From the NCBI GenBank assembly GCA_044220635.1, contig JBGAQP010000036.1, positions 1-25,779 on the forward strand: 25,779 nt of DNA. The letters run 5' to 3'. Positions 6,966-14,534 of the stretch are shown piece after piece. The notes under the pieces are model-generated. The model had not been told where the DNA came from. It saw only the letters and a list, made by a program, of their open reading frames with translations, and did not search any database. Source of the DNA: JBGAQP01 sp044220635 (GTDB lineage: Bacteria; Pseudomonadota; Gammaproteobacteria; Burkholderiales; Usitatibacteraceae). A program made the translations under genes and the position numbers. Within the stretch, counting starts at the first letter, position 1, and each line of letters begins with the position of its first letter.

Positions 6966-7820
6966 TCAACGCTTGCGGGTCGGCTTCGCGGGGCCGGGTG
7001 GAAGGGGCTTGCGCGGCTCGGAATGGAAATAGACGCCGAGGTTGAAGCGCTCGGTCGCCCGTCCCGCGGCGCGGTCGCGGATCTCGAGCTCCGCGGTCTT
7101 GCGGATCACGCGCTTGAGCATCTCGCTCCAGAGCTCGCGCGACAGGTGCAGCAGGTCGTTCACCGACTCGGGGCTCAGTTCCTCGGACCAGACCGATTGC
7201 TCGAGGTAGGGCGGCGAGCGCCCCAGCAGGTTGTGGGCCGCGGCGGCCAGGTGGTCGCGCACGTTCTCGCCGAAGTAGTACACGCTTTCCTCGGTGCCCC
7301 GGTCGGGGATGAAGGCCTCGACCTCGAGGACGACGCGCTCGCCGTCGAGGCGCACCATGCCCAGGTGCAGCAGCTCGTCGAGGATGGTGCGCGGCTTGAG
7401 GTCGCTGCTCACGCCGTAGGCGAGGGAGTCGAAGGTGTGCGCCGCGCCGGCGCTCGCGGAGCGCGCGAGCGCCCGGGGCTTGCCGTCGCGCCCGAGGTAG
7501 CGCCGGTCGCTGATCCAGCGCGTGACGACCTCGGAGAGCGTGTCGAGACGCGCCGTCGGGGAGCTCGCCGCGGGGGGCGCGGAGCGCAGGCGCCGCACGT
7601 CCTTGCGGTGCACGCCCGTGAGCAGGCTCACGCGCGTGTCCGTGGGACGCTCCTCGCCCAGCCCGTATTCCGCGTCGGCCACGCGCACGTAGGCCTGCTT
7701 GAGCATTTCGACCACCGTCGGTAACGTGATGCCGTGCGCGATCAGCAGCCGCACGAGAGGCCGCAGAATTCCCGCGACGCTCGACAGCAGCGCGGACGAC
7801 GGCTTCAGCAGCCTGCCCAT
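6966..7820 (-). CDS. DUF6502-like protein, possible transcription regulator
   Basis: A 284-residue soluble protein. The N-terminal part (residues 10-50) contains the pattern 'RPLVRLLIAHGITLPTVVEM', which I recognise from memory as typical of DUF6502, a family common in betaproteobacteria with no assigned function. Residues 58-80 (RPTDTRVSLLTGVHRKDVRR) look like a helix-turn-helix with a basic recognition helix. The C-terminal half is helical and charged, perhaps for dimerization. The ATG at 7820 is preferred because the family pattern begins just after it. An upstream in-frame ATG at 7886 would put palindrome copy 3 inside the gene. No strong ribosome binding site is visible at 7820. The gene carries the same palindrome in its own promoter as the cytochrome genes, which fits autoregulation. 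DNA binding is inference. Confidence 0.8.
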   Translation of the reverse strand: MGRLLKPSSALLSSVAGILRPLVRLLIAHGITLPTVVEMLKQAYVRVADAEYGLGEERPTDTRVSLLTGVHRKDVRRLRSAPPAASSPTARLDTLSEVVTRWISDRRYLGRDGKPRALARSASAGAAHTFDSLAYGVSSDLKPRTILDELLHLGMVRLDGERVVLEVEAFIPDRGTEESVYYFGENVRDHLAAAAHNLLGRSPPYLEQSVWSEELSPESVNDLLHLSRELWSEMLKRVIRKTAELEIRDRAAGRATERFNLGVYFHSEPRKPLPPGPAKPTRKR

Positions 7821-7850
7821 TTCCCGAGGAGACCCTGAGCCTGGTTGTGT

Positions 7851-7867
7851 GCGGGAAATAATCCCCG
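7851..7867. promoter_or_regulatory. Palindromic operator candidate, copy 3
   Basis: GCGGGAAATAATCCCCG is identical to copy 1 over its first 15 bases; only the last two are swapped. It lies 31 bp upstream of the DUF6502-like gene and overlaps that gene's predicted -10 box and transcription start. It is also in the divergent gap before the secreted protein at 7974, so it might affect that gene too. Confidence 0.65.
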
Positions 7868-7886
7868 ATTCCCGGGGCGGGGTCAA
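7858..7886 (-). promoter_or_regulatory. Sigma-70-type promoter for the DUF6502-DUF5666 operon
   Basis: On the minus strand TTGACC (7886-7881, 5 of 6 matches) is followed after 17 bp by GATTAT (7863-7858, 4 of 6). The -10 box is inside palindrome copy 3, so a protein bound there would block polymerase. Confidence 0.5.
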
Positions 7887-7918
7887 ACCCGCGGGGCCTG
7901 CCTTCGGCCGGGGTCCGC

Positions 7919-7927
7919 TGCTACACT
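7919..7927 (+). promoter_or_regulatory. Extended -10 promoter candidate for the secreted protein at 7974
   Basis: TGCTACACT has the TGn extension and a -10 box matching 4 of 6 positions. Transcription would begin near 7934 with a leader of about 40 nt. No clear -35 box is seen. Confidence 0.35.
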
Positions 7928-7973
7928 TCCTCCCATCGCGCGCCGATGCCGCGCGAAAGACACGGAGGACGCC

Positions 7974-8450
7974 ATGGCAACCCGAATCACCGGCCTCGCC
8001 CTCGCGGCCGCGCTCGCGCTTCCCGGGGTGGCGTTCGCGCAGGATGCCTTCGACGCCTGCGAGGTCTTCACGCAGGCCGATGCCGAGAAGGCCCTGGGCG
8101 TGGCCGCCGCGCCCGAGCCCGTCAACCCCAAGGTCAAGCGGCCGAAGGTCGTGGCGACCTGCACCTACAACGGCTTCAAGGACGGCAAGCCCGTGGCCGC
8201 GAGCGCGCAGTTCCGCTTCGGCAAGACCGACCAGGATGCGCAGCGCGCCTTCGACGAGGCGCGGCTGCAGTTCCAGACCAAGCCCATGCTGATCTCGGGC
8301 TCCGACGCGTTCTGGAGCGCGAAGACCGGCCAGATGAACCTGCGCAAGGGCCGCACCTGGCTCACGCTCGCCATCGGCCCCGCGAAGCTCTCCGAGCGCG
8401 ACGCCGACCAGGCGAAGAAGCTCGCCGAGATCCTCGTCAAGAAGCTCTAG
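7974..8450 (+). CDS. Small secreted protein of unknown function
   Basis: A 158-residue protein with a signal peptide (hydrophobic core about 7-21, cleavage after VAFAQ or VAFA). The ATG at 7974 is fixed by a good ribosome binding site (CACGGAGGA) and the signal peptide. The mature part starts with 'ACEVFTQADAEKALG' and later has 'VVATCTYNGF', giving two cysteines that could form a disulfide. This two-cysteine layout recalls DUF3558-type secreted proteins, a weak resemblance judged by eye. A conserved-looking end (KTGQMNLRKGRTWLTLAIG) follows. Its end overlaps the convergent S41 peptidase gene by 14 bp. Function is unknown. Confidence 0.8.
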   Translation: MATRITGLALAAALALPGVAFAQDAFDACEVFTQADAEKALGVAAAPEPVNPKVKRPKVVATCTYNGFKDGKPVAASAQFRFGKTDQDAQRAFDEARLQFQTKPMLISGSDAFWSAKTGQMNLRKGRTWLTLAIGPAKLSERDADQAKKLAEILVKKL

Positions 8451-9552
8451 CGGGCGCCTTCTCGAGCTCCGCGCGGCGCTTCTCGAGTGCCGCGCGCCTC
8501 GCCTCCGAGGGCTCCGAGGCGGCGAGCGCCTTCAGCGCGAGCTGCTGCGCCGCCACCAGCGCGCGCTCCGCGTCGACGGCGTGGTCGGGAACGACCCCCG
8601 TGCCCTCCCAGTTGGTGCCGGTCACGGGGTTCACGGCGCGCCCGCGAGGGATCCAGATCGAGAAGTGGTCGTGCACTCGCTCCGGGCCTCCCGGGTGCGC
8701 GCCGCCGCCGCTCGTCTCGCCCACGATCGTCGCGCGCCGGCGGCTCTGCAGGTTGTAGGCGAATTCCTCCGCCCCCGAGAAGGTGCGGGCGCTCGTGAGC
8801 ACGAAGACGGGCTTCGCGCCCCCGAAGCGGCGGCCGGGAACCTCGGAGGTCCAGAACTCGTCGATGCGGCCGCCCTCGCGCCAGTGCAGGCTGTTCAGGT
8901 GCGTTCGCTCGTCGAAGAGGTACGACGAGAGGCGGGCGACGAGCGCGGGGTTGCCGCCGCCGTTCGCCCGCAGGTCGATGATCAGCGCGTCGGCGTTCGC
9001 GAGGAAACCCATCGATGCGGCGACGGTTTCCGCCGCGGCCTCGTCGGGGGCGTTGAAGGAGCGGACCTCGAGGTAGCCGATGTTGCCCGGCAGTCGCTCG
9101 GCCTTCTCGAAGCCGTAGTTCGTGGCGCGCAGGAAGTCGGCCCGGCGGGCCTCGTCCTCGGCGGAACGCCCGGCGCCCGCCTCGCCCCGCGGCGGGACCC
9201 CGGCGTGGTAGCGCACGCGCAGGTGCCTGTCGCGGCTCTGCGCCTGCAGGTCGTCGGTGAGGCGCCTGGCGAAATCGCGCGCGCCGGTCACGGCGGCGTA
9301 CGCGCCCGCGCGCTCGCGCGCGCGCAGCGCTTCGGACACGCGCTGCGCCGCCTCGGGGAACACGTACGACTTCTCGAGCGCCGCGAGGCACGCGGCGAGG
9401 ACCTCGGCGCGGGTGGCCGCATCGACGGTCCGGTCGGGCCCCTCGTCGCCGGGCGCCTGCGCCTTCGCGGGGTCCGTGGGCACGCCCGTTCCCGCCGCGA
9501 GGGCGAGGGCGAGGACGATCGCGCGCAGCCATCCCCGCCCCGAAGGGACCAT
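8437..9552 (-). CDS. Secreted S41-family serine peptidase
   Basis: A 371-residue exported protein with a signal anchor (about 8-21). The core is an S41 (C-terminal processing / IRBP-like) peptidase without a PDZ domain. It contains an N-terminal helical cap (43-105), the strand 'ADALIIDLRANGGGNPALVA' (187-206), the nucleophile motif 'TSARTFSGAEEF' with predicted catalytic S259, and 'ATIVGETSGGGAHPGG' (274-289). It should cleave peptides in the periplasm; substrate unknown. The ATG at 9552 shares its A with the TGA stop of the small upstream gene (TGATG), so translation is coupled. Longer in-frame extension upstream is out-of-frame reading of that small gene. The C-terminal 30 residues are charged and helical. 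Confidence 0.88.
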   Translation of the reverse strand: MVPSGRGWLRAIVLALALAAGTGVPTDPAKAQAPGDEGPDRTVDAATRAEVLAACLAALEKSYVFPEAAQRVSEALRARERAGAYAAVTGARDFARRLTDDLQAQSRDRHLRVRYHAGVPPRGEAGAGRSAEDEARRADFLRATNYGFEKAERLPGNIGYLEVRSFNAPDEAAAETVAASMGFLANADALIIDLRANGGGNPALVARLSSYLFDERTHLNSLHWREGGRIDEFWTSEVPGRRFGGAKPVFVLTSARTFSGAEEFAYNLQSRRRATIVGETSGGGAHPGGPERVHDHFSIWIPRGRAVNPVTGTNWEGTGVVPDHAVDAERALVAAQQLALKALAASEPSEARRAALEKRRAELEKAPARAS

Positions 9553-9749
9553 CACCAGGCCTCGGGCTTGCGCCGCCGGGGCTTCTCGGCCGGGGCGGGC
9601 GGGGGCGATTCGGCCGCGCGCGGCGCCTCGGCGGAGGCCGGGGCGGCGCGCGGGCACGACGGGCCGTCGGCGCGCGCCGGGTCCGTCGGCACGCCGGTGG
9701 CGGCGAGCAGAACGAGGGGCAGGAAAGTGCTCAGCAGGGGCGAACTCAT
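9552..9749 (-). CDS. Tiny secreted proline-rich protein coupled to the S41 peptidase
   Basis: A 65-residue protein with ATG at 9749 and a strong ribosome binding site (CTGGAGGACGCC before the start). Residues 4-17 are a signal-like hydrophobic stretch; the mature part is rich in Pro, Ala and Glu and ends in KPRRRKPEAW. It has one cysteine (C32). Residues 18-27 (TGVPTDPARA) nearly repeat residues 22-31 of the downstream S41 peptidase (TGVPTDPAKA). The stop overlaps the peptidase start by one base. No known family recognised. It could be a partner, inhibitor or substrate of the peptidase, which is a guess from the coupling. Confidence 0.65.
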   Translation of the reverse strand: MSSPLLSTFLPLVLLAATGVPTDPARADGPSCPRAAPASAEAPRAAESPPPAPAEKPRRRKPEAW

Positions 9750-9966
9750 GGCGTCCTCCAGGGTGACGGAGCATCGGCGATCGCGGCGGGTGAAGCTTTG
9801 CGCCTCGGGTCCTCTTCCGCTTCGACGCCGCGAAAGTTCCCGCCGGATTCGGGGCCGCGGCACCGTTGCCCTCCCGAGCCGATTATGTCGCCGCGCGCGC
9901 GCGGCCTTGTCACCGATTGTTGTCGGACGCGTTACCGAAAATTCGAGGAAGCGCGCCGAATTCTCG

Positions 9967-9972
9967 TAGAAT
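9967..9972 (+). promoter_or_regulatory. -10 box candidate for eno
   Basis: TAGAAT (5 of 6 matches) would start transcription near 9979, giving a 34-nt leader to the eno start. No convincing -35 box at 16-18 bp. The same TAGAAT appears before the GumN-like gene and the sugar dehydrogenase gene. The remainder of this 263-bp gap shows only a CG-alternating palindrome at 9891-9904. Confidence 0.35.
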
Positions 9973-10012
9973 TGCCGTCGAGCCCCGCACCCCTCCCTGC
10001 CAGGAAGAACGC

Positions 10013-11296
10013 ATGACCGCCATCGTCGAAGTCGTCGCCCGCGAGATCCTCGATTCCCGCGGCAATCCCACGGTCGAGGCCGACGTCCTGCTCGAGTCGG
10101 GCGTGATGGGGCGCGCGGCCGTGCCCTCGGGCGCCTCCACGGGCTCGCGCGAGGCGATCGAGCTGCGCGATGGCGACGCGCAGCGCTACTTCGGCAAGGG
10201 CGTGATGAAGGCGGTCGAGCACGTGAACACCGAGATCTGCGAGGCGATCCTCGGCCTCGACGCGGGCGAGCAGGCGCACATCGACCGCGTCCTCGTCGAG
10301 CTCGACGGCACGGAGAACAAGTCGCGCCTGGGGGCGAACGCGATCCTCGCGGTGTCGGTCGCCTGCGCCAAGGCCGCGGCGGAGGAATCGGGCCTGTCGC
10401 TCTACCGCTACCTCGGCGGCGCGGCGCCCAAGAGGATGCCCGTGCCGATGATGAACGTGATCAACGGCGGCGCGCACGCGAACAACTCGCTCGACCTGCA
10501 GGAGTTCATGATCATCCCCGCGGGCCTCGCCACCTTCCGCGACGCGCTGCGCTGCGGCGCGGAGATCTTCCAGACCCTGAAGAGGATGCTCGACAAGGAG
10601 GGACTGTCGACCACGGTCGGCGACGAGGGCGGCTTCGCGCCGAACCTCGCCAGCAACGAGGCCGCCATCCAGTGGATCCTGCGCGCCGTCGAGGAGGCGG
10701 GCTACCTCGCGGGCTCCGACGTGCTGCTCGGGCTCGACTGCGCGGCGAGCGAGTTCCACAAGGACGGCAAGTACCGCTTCGAGGCCGAGCGCCTCGCCTA
10801 CACCTCCGCCCAGTTCACGGACATGCTCGCCACCTGGTGCGACAAGTACCCGATCGTGTCGATCGAGGACGGCATGGCCGAGGGCGACTGGGAAGGCTGG
10901 GAGACGCTCACGCGGCGCCTGGGCAAGCACGTCCAGCTCGTGGGCGACGACGTCTTCGTCACCAACACGCGCATCCTCGCCGAGGGCATCAAGCGCGGCG
11001 TGGCCAATTCCATCCTCATCAAGATCAACCAGATCGGCACGCTCTCCGAGACCTTCGAGGCGATCGAGATGGCCCGGTGCGCGGGCTACACCGCGGTGAT
11101 CTCGCACCGCTCCGGCGAGACCGAGGATTCGACCATCGCCGACATCGCCGTGGGCACCAACGCGATGCAGATCAAGACCGGCTCGCTCAGCCGCTCGGAC
11201 CGCACCGCCAAGTACAACCAGCTCCTGAGGATCGAGGAGGAGCTGGGCGAGAGCGCCGCCTACGCGGGCCGCGGGGCCTTCTACCAGCTCGGCTGA
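10013..11296 (+). CDS. eno: Enolase
   Basis: A 427-residue protein, the usual bacterial enolase length. It converts 2-phosphoglycerate to phosphoenolpyruvate in glycolysis and gluconeogenesis, in the cytoplasm, with magnesium. Recognisable motifs are 'AREILDSRGNPTVEADV' at the N-terminus, 'PSGASTGSREAIELRD' (mobile loop), 'NVINGGAHANNSLDLQEFM', 'TTVGDEGGFAPNL', 'PIVSIEDGMAEGDW', 'LVGDDVFVTN', and 'ISHRSGETEDSTIADIAV' near the C-terminus. The ATG at 10013 follows CAGGAAGAAC. FtsB is encoded 10 nt downstream, as in many betaproteobacteria. The usual upstream partners pyrG and kdsA are absent here. Confidence 0.98.
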   Translation: MTAIVEVVAREILDSRGNPTVEADVLLESGVMGRAAVPSGASTGSREAIELRDGDAQRYFGKGVMKAVEHVNTEICEAILGLDAGEQAHIDRVLVELDGTENKSRLGANAILAVSVACAKAAAEESGLSLYRYLGGAAPKRMPVPMMNVINGGAHANNSLDLQEFMIIPAGLATFRDALRCGAEIFQTLKRMLDKEGLSTTVGDEGGFAPNLASNEAAIQWILRAVEEAGYLAGSDVLLGLDCAASEFHKDGKYRFEAERLAYTSAQFTDMLATWCDKYPIVSIEDGMAEGDWEGWETLTRRLGKHVQLVGDDVFVTNTRILAEGIKRGVANSILIKINQIGTLSETFEAIEMARCAGYTAVISHRSGETEDSTIADIAVGTNAMQIKTGSLSRSDRTAKYNQLLRIEEELGESAAYAGRGAFYQLG

Positions 11297-11306
11297 GGCC
11301 GCGGAT

Positions 11307-11594
11307 GTGAAGGCCCTCGCCCTTGTCCTCGCCGGCCTCGTCGCCGTGCTGCAGTACCCGCTGTGGCTCGGCAAGGGCAGCTGGCTGCGGGTCTGGGAGC
11401 TCGACCGGCAGGTGGCGCAGGCGCGGGAATCCAATGCGCGGCTCCAGGACCGCAACGACGCTCTCGAGGCGGAGGTCGCGGACCTCAAGGAAGGGCTCGA
11501 GGCGATCGAGGAGCGTGCTCGGCTCGAGCTCGGGATGATCCGGAAGGACGAGACCTTCTACCAGGTGGTCGCCGCACCCGCGGCGAAGCGCTGA
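11307..11594 (+). CDS. ftsB: Cell division protein FtsB
   Basis: A 95-residue protein with one N-terminal membrane helix (about 2-17, then 'LQYPLWLGKGSW') and a coiled coil (about 29-72, with 'ARLQDRNDALEAEVADLKEG'). 'AIEERARLELGMIRKDETFYQVV' is the family end. It forms the FtsQLB complex that activates septal peptidoglycan synthesis. The start is GTG 11307; the overlapping ATG at 11305 runs straight into a stop. It lies 10 nt after eno, the classic arrangement. Confidence 0.95.
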   Translation: MKALALVLAGLVAVLQYPLWLGKGSWLRVWELDRQVAQARESNARLQDRNDALEAEVADLKEGLEAIEERARLELGMIRKDETFYQVVAAPAAKR

Positions 11595-11602
11595 AGGCCG
11601 CG

Positions 11603-12169
11603 GTGAAGCTCGCCTTCCACCCGCTCACCCCCGATCGCTGGGACGACCTCGAGCACCTCTTCGGCCCGCGCGGCGCCTGCGGGGGCTGCTGGTGCATGTA
11701 CTGGCGGCGCACGGGGACCGAGTGGCGCGCCTGCGACGCGAAGGCCAACCGCCGCGACTTCAGGGCCCTCGTCGCCAGGGGCCCCGCGCCCGGCATCCTC
11801 GCCTACGAGGGCGGCGAGCCCGTCGGCTGGTGCGCGCTCGCCCCGCGCGAGGATTACCCGCGCTTTCGCGCCTCGCGGACTCTGAAGCCCGTGGACGACG
11901 CGCCTGTATGGTCGGTCAGCTGCTTCTTCGTGCGGCGCGACCGCCGCCGGCAGGGCGTCACCCGAAGGCTCCTCGAGGCCGCGAAGCGCCACGTGCGCGC
12001 CTCGGGCGGCCGGATCGTCGAGGGCTACCCCGTGGTGCCCAGGGGCGGGTCGATCCCCGAGGCCTTCGCGTGGACCGGCGTGCTGCCGGCATTCGAGGCC
12101 GCGGGGTTCGAGGAAGTGGCGCGCCCGGGCGCGCGCGCCATCGTCCGGTTCGCGCTCGCGCGGCGCTAG
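11603..12169 (+). CDS. GNAT family N-acetyltransferase
   Basis: A 188-residue cytoplasmic protein. The N-terminus has 'LFGPRGACGGCWCMYWR', a cysteine-rich pattern seen in a subgroup of GNAT proteins. The acetyl-CoA binding region follows at 'SCFFVRRDRRRQGVTRRLLEAA' (R/Q-x-x-G-x motif as RRQGV). 'EAFAWTGVLPAFEAAGFEEV' is a typical C-terminal GNAT strand-helix. The start is taken as GTG 11603, 8 nt after the ftsB stop; the ribosome binding site is weak, and an in-frame CTG at 11591 is possible. Substrate is unknown. It ends with a stop that shares CTAG with the convergent Bug gene. Confidence 0.85.
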   Translation: MKLAFHPLTPDRWDDLEHLFGPRGACGGCWCMYWRRTGTEWRACDAKANRRDFRALVARGPAPGILAYEGGEPVGWCALAPREDYPRFRASRTLKPVDDAPVWSVSCFFVRRDRRRQGVTRRLLEAAKRHVRASGGRIVEGYPVVPRGGSIPEAFAWTGVLPAFEAAGFEEVARPGARAIVRFALARR

Positions 12170-13137
12170 TCGACCCGCGCTCCCGAGGCCTTCACGGCCC
12201 GCGCCCACTTCTCCGTCTCGGCATTTACGAACGCCTGGAGCTGCTCGGGCGTGCCGCCGCCGGAGGTGGCGCCCTGGGAGGCGAAGAAGGCCTTCGTCTC
12301 CGGCGATTGCAGGATCGCGTTCAGCTCCTTCGCGAGGCGCTCGACGATCTCCCGGGGCGTGCCCGCGGGCGCGAAGATCGCGTTCCACGAGGCCGAGTCG
12401 TAGCCGGGCACGCCCGCCTCGGCGACGGTGGGCAGATCCGGGAGCGTGGCCGAGCGCTCGGCGGTGGTCACCGCGAGCGCGCGCAGCTTCCCGGCGCGGA
12501 TGTGCTGGATCGAGGCCGAGAGGTTGTCGAAGGCGAGGTTCACCTGCCCGGAGATGAGGTCGATCAGCATCGGGCCGCTGCCCTTGTAGGGCACGTGCTG
12601 CATCTTGAGCCCCGCCATCGAGCTGAAGAGCTCGCCCGAGAGGTGGATCGAGGTGCCCGCGCCGCTCGAGGCGAAGGTGAGCTCGCCCGGCTTGGCCCTC
12701 GCGAGGTCGATCAGCTCCTTCACCGACTTCACCGGAAGGTTCGGGTTGACCACGAGGACGTTGGGCGTCGAGGAGAGCAGGATCACGGGCGCGAAGTCGC
12801 GCAGGTGGTCGTAGCCGAGCTTCGAGTAGAGGGCGCGGTTGATCCCGTTCGTGCCCACGGTGCCCACGAAGAGCGTGTAGCCGTCGGGCGGGGATTTCGC
12901 CGCCGCTTCCGCGCCGATGTTGCCCCCGGCGCCGCCCTTGTTCTCGATCACGACCGGCTGGCCGAGGCGCTCGGCGAGCTTGCCCGCGACGGCGCGCGCC
13001 GAGAGGTCCGTCGATCCCGCGGGCGGGAACGGGACGATCATCTTGATGGACTTGGTGGGGTAGCCCTGGGCGGCGGCGAGGCCGGCGGCGACGAGCGCGG
13101 CGGCGGCAAGCGCGAGCCGCGCGGTGACATGACGCAT
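12166..13137 (-). CDS. Bug-family (TctC-like) periplasmic substrate-binding protein
   Basis: A 323-residue exported protein with a signal peptide ending LAAAQG. Family marks are 'YPTKSIKMIVPFPPAGSTD', 'RLGQPVVIENKGGAGGNIGA', 'DGYTLFVGTVGTNGINRALY', 'FASSGAGTSIHLSGELF', 'HVPYKGSGPMLIDLISGQV' and 'LPTVAEAGVPGYDSASWNAI'. Such proteins bind carboxylates or related small molecules, usually for a TctAB membrane transporter. No tctA or tctB is nearby, as is common for the expanded Bug set in Burkholderiales. The ribosome binding site (ACGGAGGAGAAC) supports ATG 13137. Ligand cannot be predicted. Confidence 0.95.
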   Translation of the reverse strand: MRHVTARLALAAAALVAAGLAAAQGYPTKSIKMIVPFPPAGSTDLSARAVAGKLAERLGQPVVIENKGGAGGNIGAEAAAKSPPDGYTLFVGTVGTNGINRALYSKLGYDHLRDFAPVILLSSTPNVLVVNPNLPVKSVKELIDLARAKPGELTFASSGAGTSIHLSGELFSSMAGLKMQHVPYKGSGPMLIDLISGQVNLAFDNLSASIQHIRAGKLRALAVTTAERSATLPDLPTVAEAGVPGYDSASWNAIFAPAGTPREIVERLAKELNAILQSPETKAFFASQGATSGGGTPEQLQAFVNAETEKWARAVKASGARVD

Positions 13138-13180
13138 GTTCTCCTCCGTATTGTCGGGCGATGCGCGCCCAGTGTAACCG

Positions 13181-13220
13181 AAGGAGAAAGCGGGCCGTCC
13201 CAGGAGCGGGAGGCGGCCCG
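13181..13220 (-). terminator. Intrinsic terminator after the PXPV gene
   Basis: On the minus strand a GC-rich stem (CGGGCCG 13220-13214 with CGGCCCG 13197-13191, inner TCCC/GGGA, 6-nt loop) is followed by CTTTCTCCTT. It lies 11 nt after the stop of the PXPV gene. Confidence 0.6.
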
Positions 13221-13230
13221 AAGGGGCTTC

Positions 13231-13566
13231 CTAGTAGGCACCTCGCCAGGCGTAGGCGGCGACCGCGCGCGGGTGGTGGTGGCGGTGGCGATGGCCGGGG
13301 CGCACGACGACCGGGACCGGGTAGTAGGCCGGCGCGACGTAGACCGGCCGCGGCGCGTAGACGACCGGCGCGGGGCGCACGACGACCGGGGCGGGGTAGT
13401 AGACGGGCGCGGGACGGTAGTGGACCGGCGCGGGGTCGGAGAGCTGGAGCGCGAATCCCGGGCCGGCGATGCCGATGCTGAACGCGAGATCCTTCCCGGC
13501 ATGGGCGGCGAGGGGCGCGGCGGCAAGCGCCGCGGTGGCGAGGGCTGTCGCGATTCGACGACGCAT
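13231..13566 (-). CDS. Secreted PXPV-repeat protein
   Basis: A 111-residue exported protein. The signal peptide ends at LAAHA-G. The mature part begins 'KDLAFSIGIAGPGFALQLS', then has a run of PAPVYYPAPVVVRPAPVV-type repeats rich in Pro, Val and Tyr, and ends with a histidine cluster (RPGHRHRHHHPRAVAAYAW). This matches the PXPV repeat family, small cell-envelope proteins of unknown role in proteobacteria. The ribosome binding site AAGGAGG before ATG 13566 is excellent. The histidine cluster could bind metal, an inference. It has its own terminator. Confidence 0.85.
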   Translation of the reverse strand: MRRRIATALATAALAAAPLAAHAGKDLAFSIGIAGPGFALQLSDPAPVHYRPAPVYYPAPVVVRPAPVVYAPRPVYVAPAYYPVPVVVRPGHRHRHHHPRAVAAYAWRGAY

Positions 13567-13631
13567 CTGGAGCCTCCTTTCGGTGGGGTCGGCGTCAGCC
13601 CGAGTAACGCCGGGGGCCCGGAGGCGGTTGA

Positions 13632-14525
13632 CTAGCTGCCCTTGCGCGCGAGCCAGATGCCGGCGAGCACGATCGCCCCGCCCGCGAACTGCACCGCCCC
13701 GATCGCCTCGCCGAAGATCGCCCAGGCGAAGAGCGCGGCCATCACCGGCTGGATCAGCAGGCTCACCGACGAGAGCGAGGCGGGCAGGTGCGCGAAGGCG
13801 TAGGCGATGAGCCCCTGGCCGAGGATCTGCGAGACGAGCGCGAGCCCCGCGAGCACGAGCCAGCCCTCGGGCGCCTGCGGGAGCATCGGCTGCGGCGACA
13901 GGAGCGCGGCGGGCAGGAGCGCCAGCGCCGAGATCGTGGTGCTCCAGGCCATCAGTCTCGCGGTGGAGGCGCGCGCGTCCCTCGCCGCCTTGATCGAGAG
14001 CATGTAGCCCGCGTAGAAGACGGCGGTGAGCGCGCCCAGCGCATCGCCCGCGAGCCGCGTGCCGCCGACGGCGAAATTGGGACCCACCAGCACGAACATC
14101 CCGGCGATCGCGATCACCATCCCGGCGAGGAAGGTGCGCGTGAACGCCTGCTTCCAGAAGAGCCAGCCGGCGAGCGTGACGAAGATGGGCGCGAGGTTCG
14201 CGAGCAGCGTCGCGTTCGCGACCGAGGTGTAGACGATCGACCAGTGCCAGACGCCGAGGTCGAGGGCGAAGAAGATCCCGGCGCCGGCGAGCGCCATCGG
14301 AGGAACGCGCGCGCCCGCGCCTTCCCGGCCCCGGGCCTGCGCGGCCCACGCCCAGAGCAGCGGCACCGCAAGCGCCGTGCGCCAGAAGGCGCTCGCCACG
14401 GGCCCGGTGTCGGAGAGCCGCACGAAGATCGGCGCGCACGCGATCGCGCAGCCCCCCGCGAGCAGGCACAGGAAAGCGACCGTGGGGACTCCGGGGGCGA
14501 GGCCGGGGGCGGGAACGCGGGCCAT
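13632..14525 (-). CDS. EamA/DMT-family transporter
   Basis: A 297-residue inner-membrane protein with about ten hydrophobic helices in two EamA repeats. Typical segments are 'CAPIFVRLSDTGPVASAFWR' (helix 1-2), 'VYTSVANATLLANLAPIFVT' and, in the second half, 'AYAFAHLPASLSSVSLLIQP' and 'FGEAIGAVQFAGGAIVLAG'. It probably exports small metabolites. The ATG at 14525 is preferred over 14540 because a -10 box (TATGAT) overlaps the latter. Substrate unknown. Confidence 0.9.
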   Translation of the reverse strand: MARVPAPGLAPGVPTVAFLCLLAGGCAIACAPIFVRLSDTGPVASAFWRTALAVPLLWAWAAQARGREGAGARVPPMALAGAGIFFALDLGVWHWSIVYTSVANATLLANLAPIFVTLAGWLFWKQAFTRTFLAGMVIAIAGMFVLVGPNFAVGGTRLAGDALGALTAVFYAGYMLSIKAARDARASTARLMAWSTTISALALLPAALLSPQPMLPQAPEGWLVLAGLALVSQILGQGLIAYAFAHLPASLSSVSLLIQPVMAALFAWAIFGEAIGAVQFAGGAIVLAGIWLARKGS

Positions 14526-14534
14526 GGAAGCGAA

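Noticed and set aside
7821..7886. Upstream ATG at 7886 for the DUF6502-like gene
   Set aside because: It would place the promoter and palindrome within the coding region, and the family-like sequence begins only after 7820.
9891..9904. CCGCGCGCGCGCGG alternating palindrome upstream of eno
   Set aside because: Such CG runs are expected in DNA of this composition; nothing ties it to a regulatory role.
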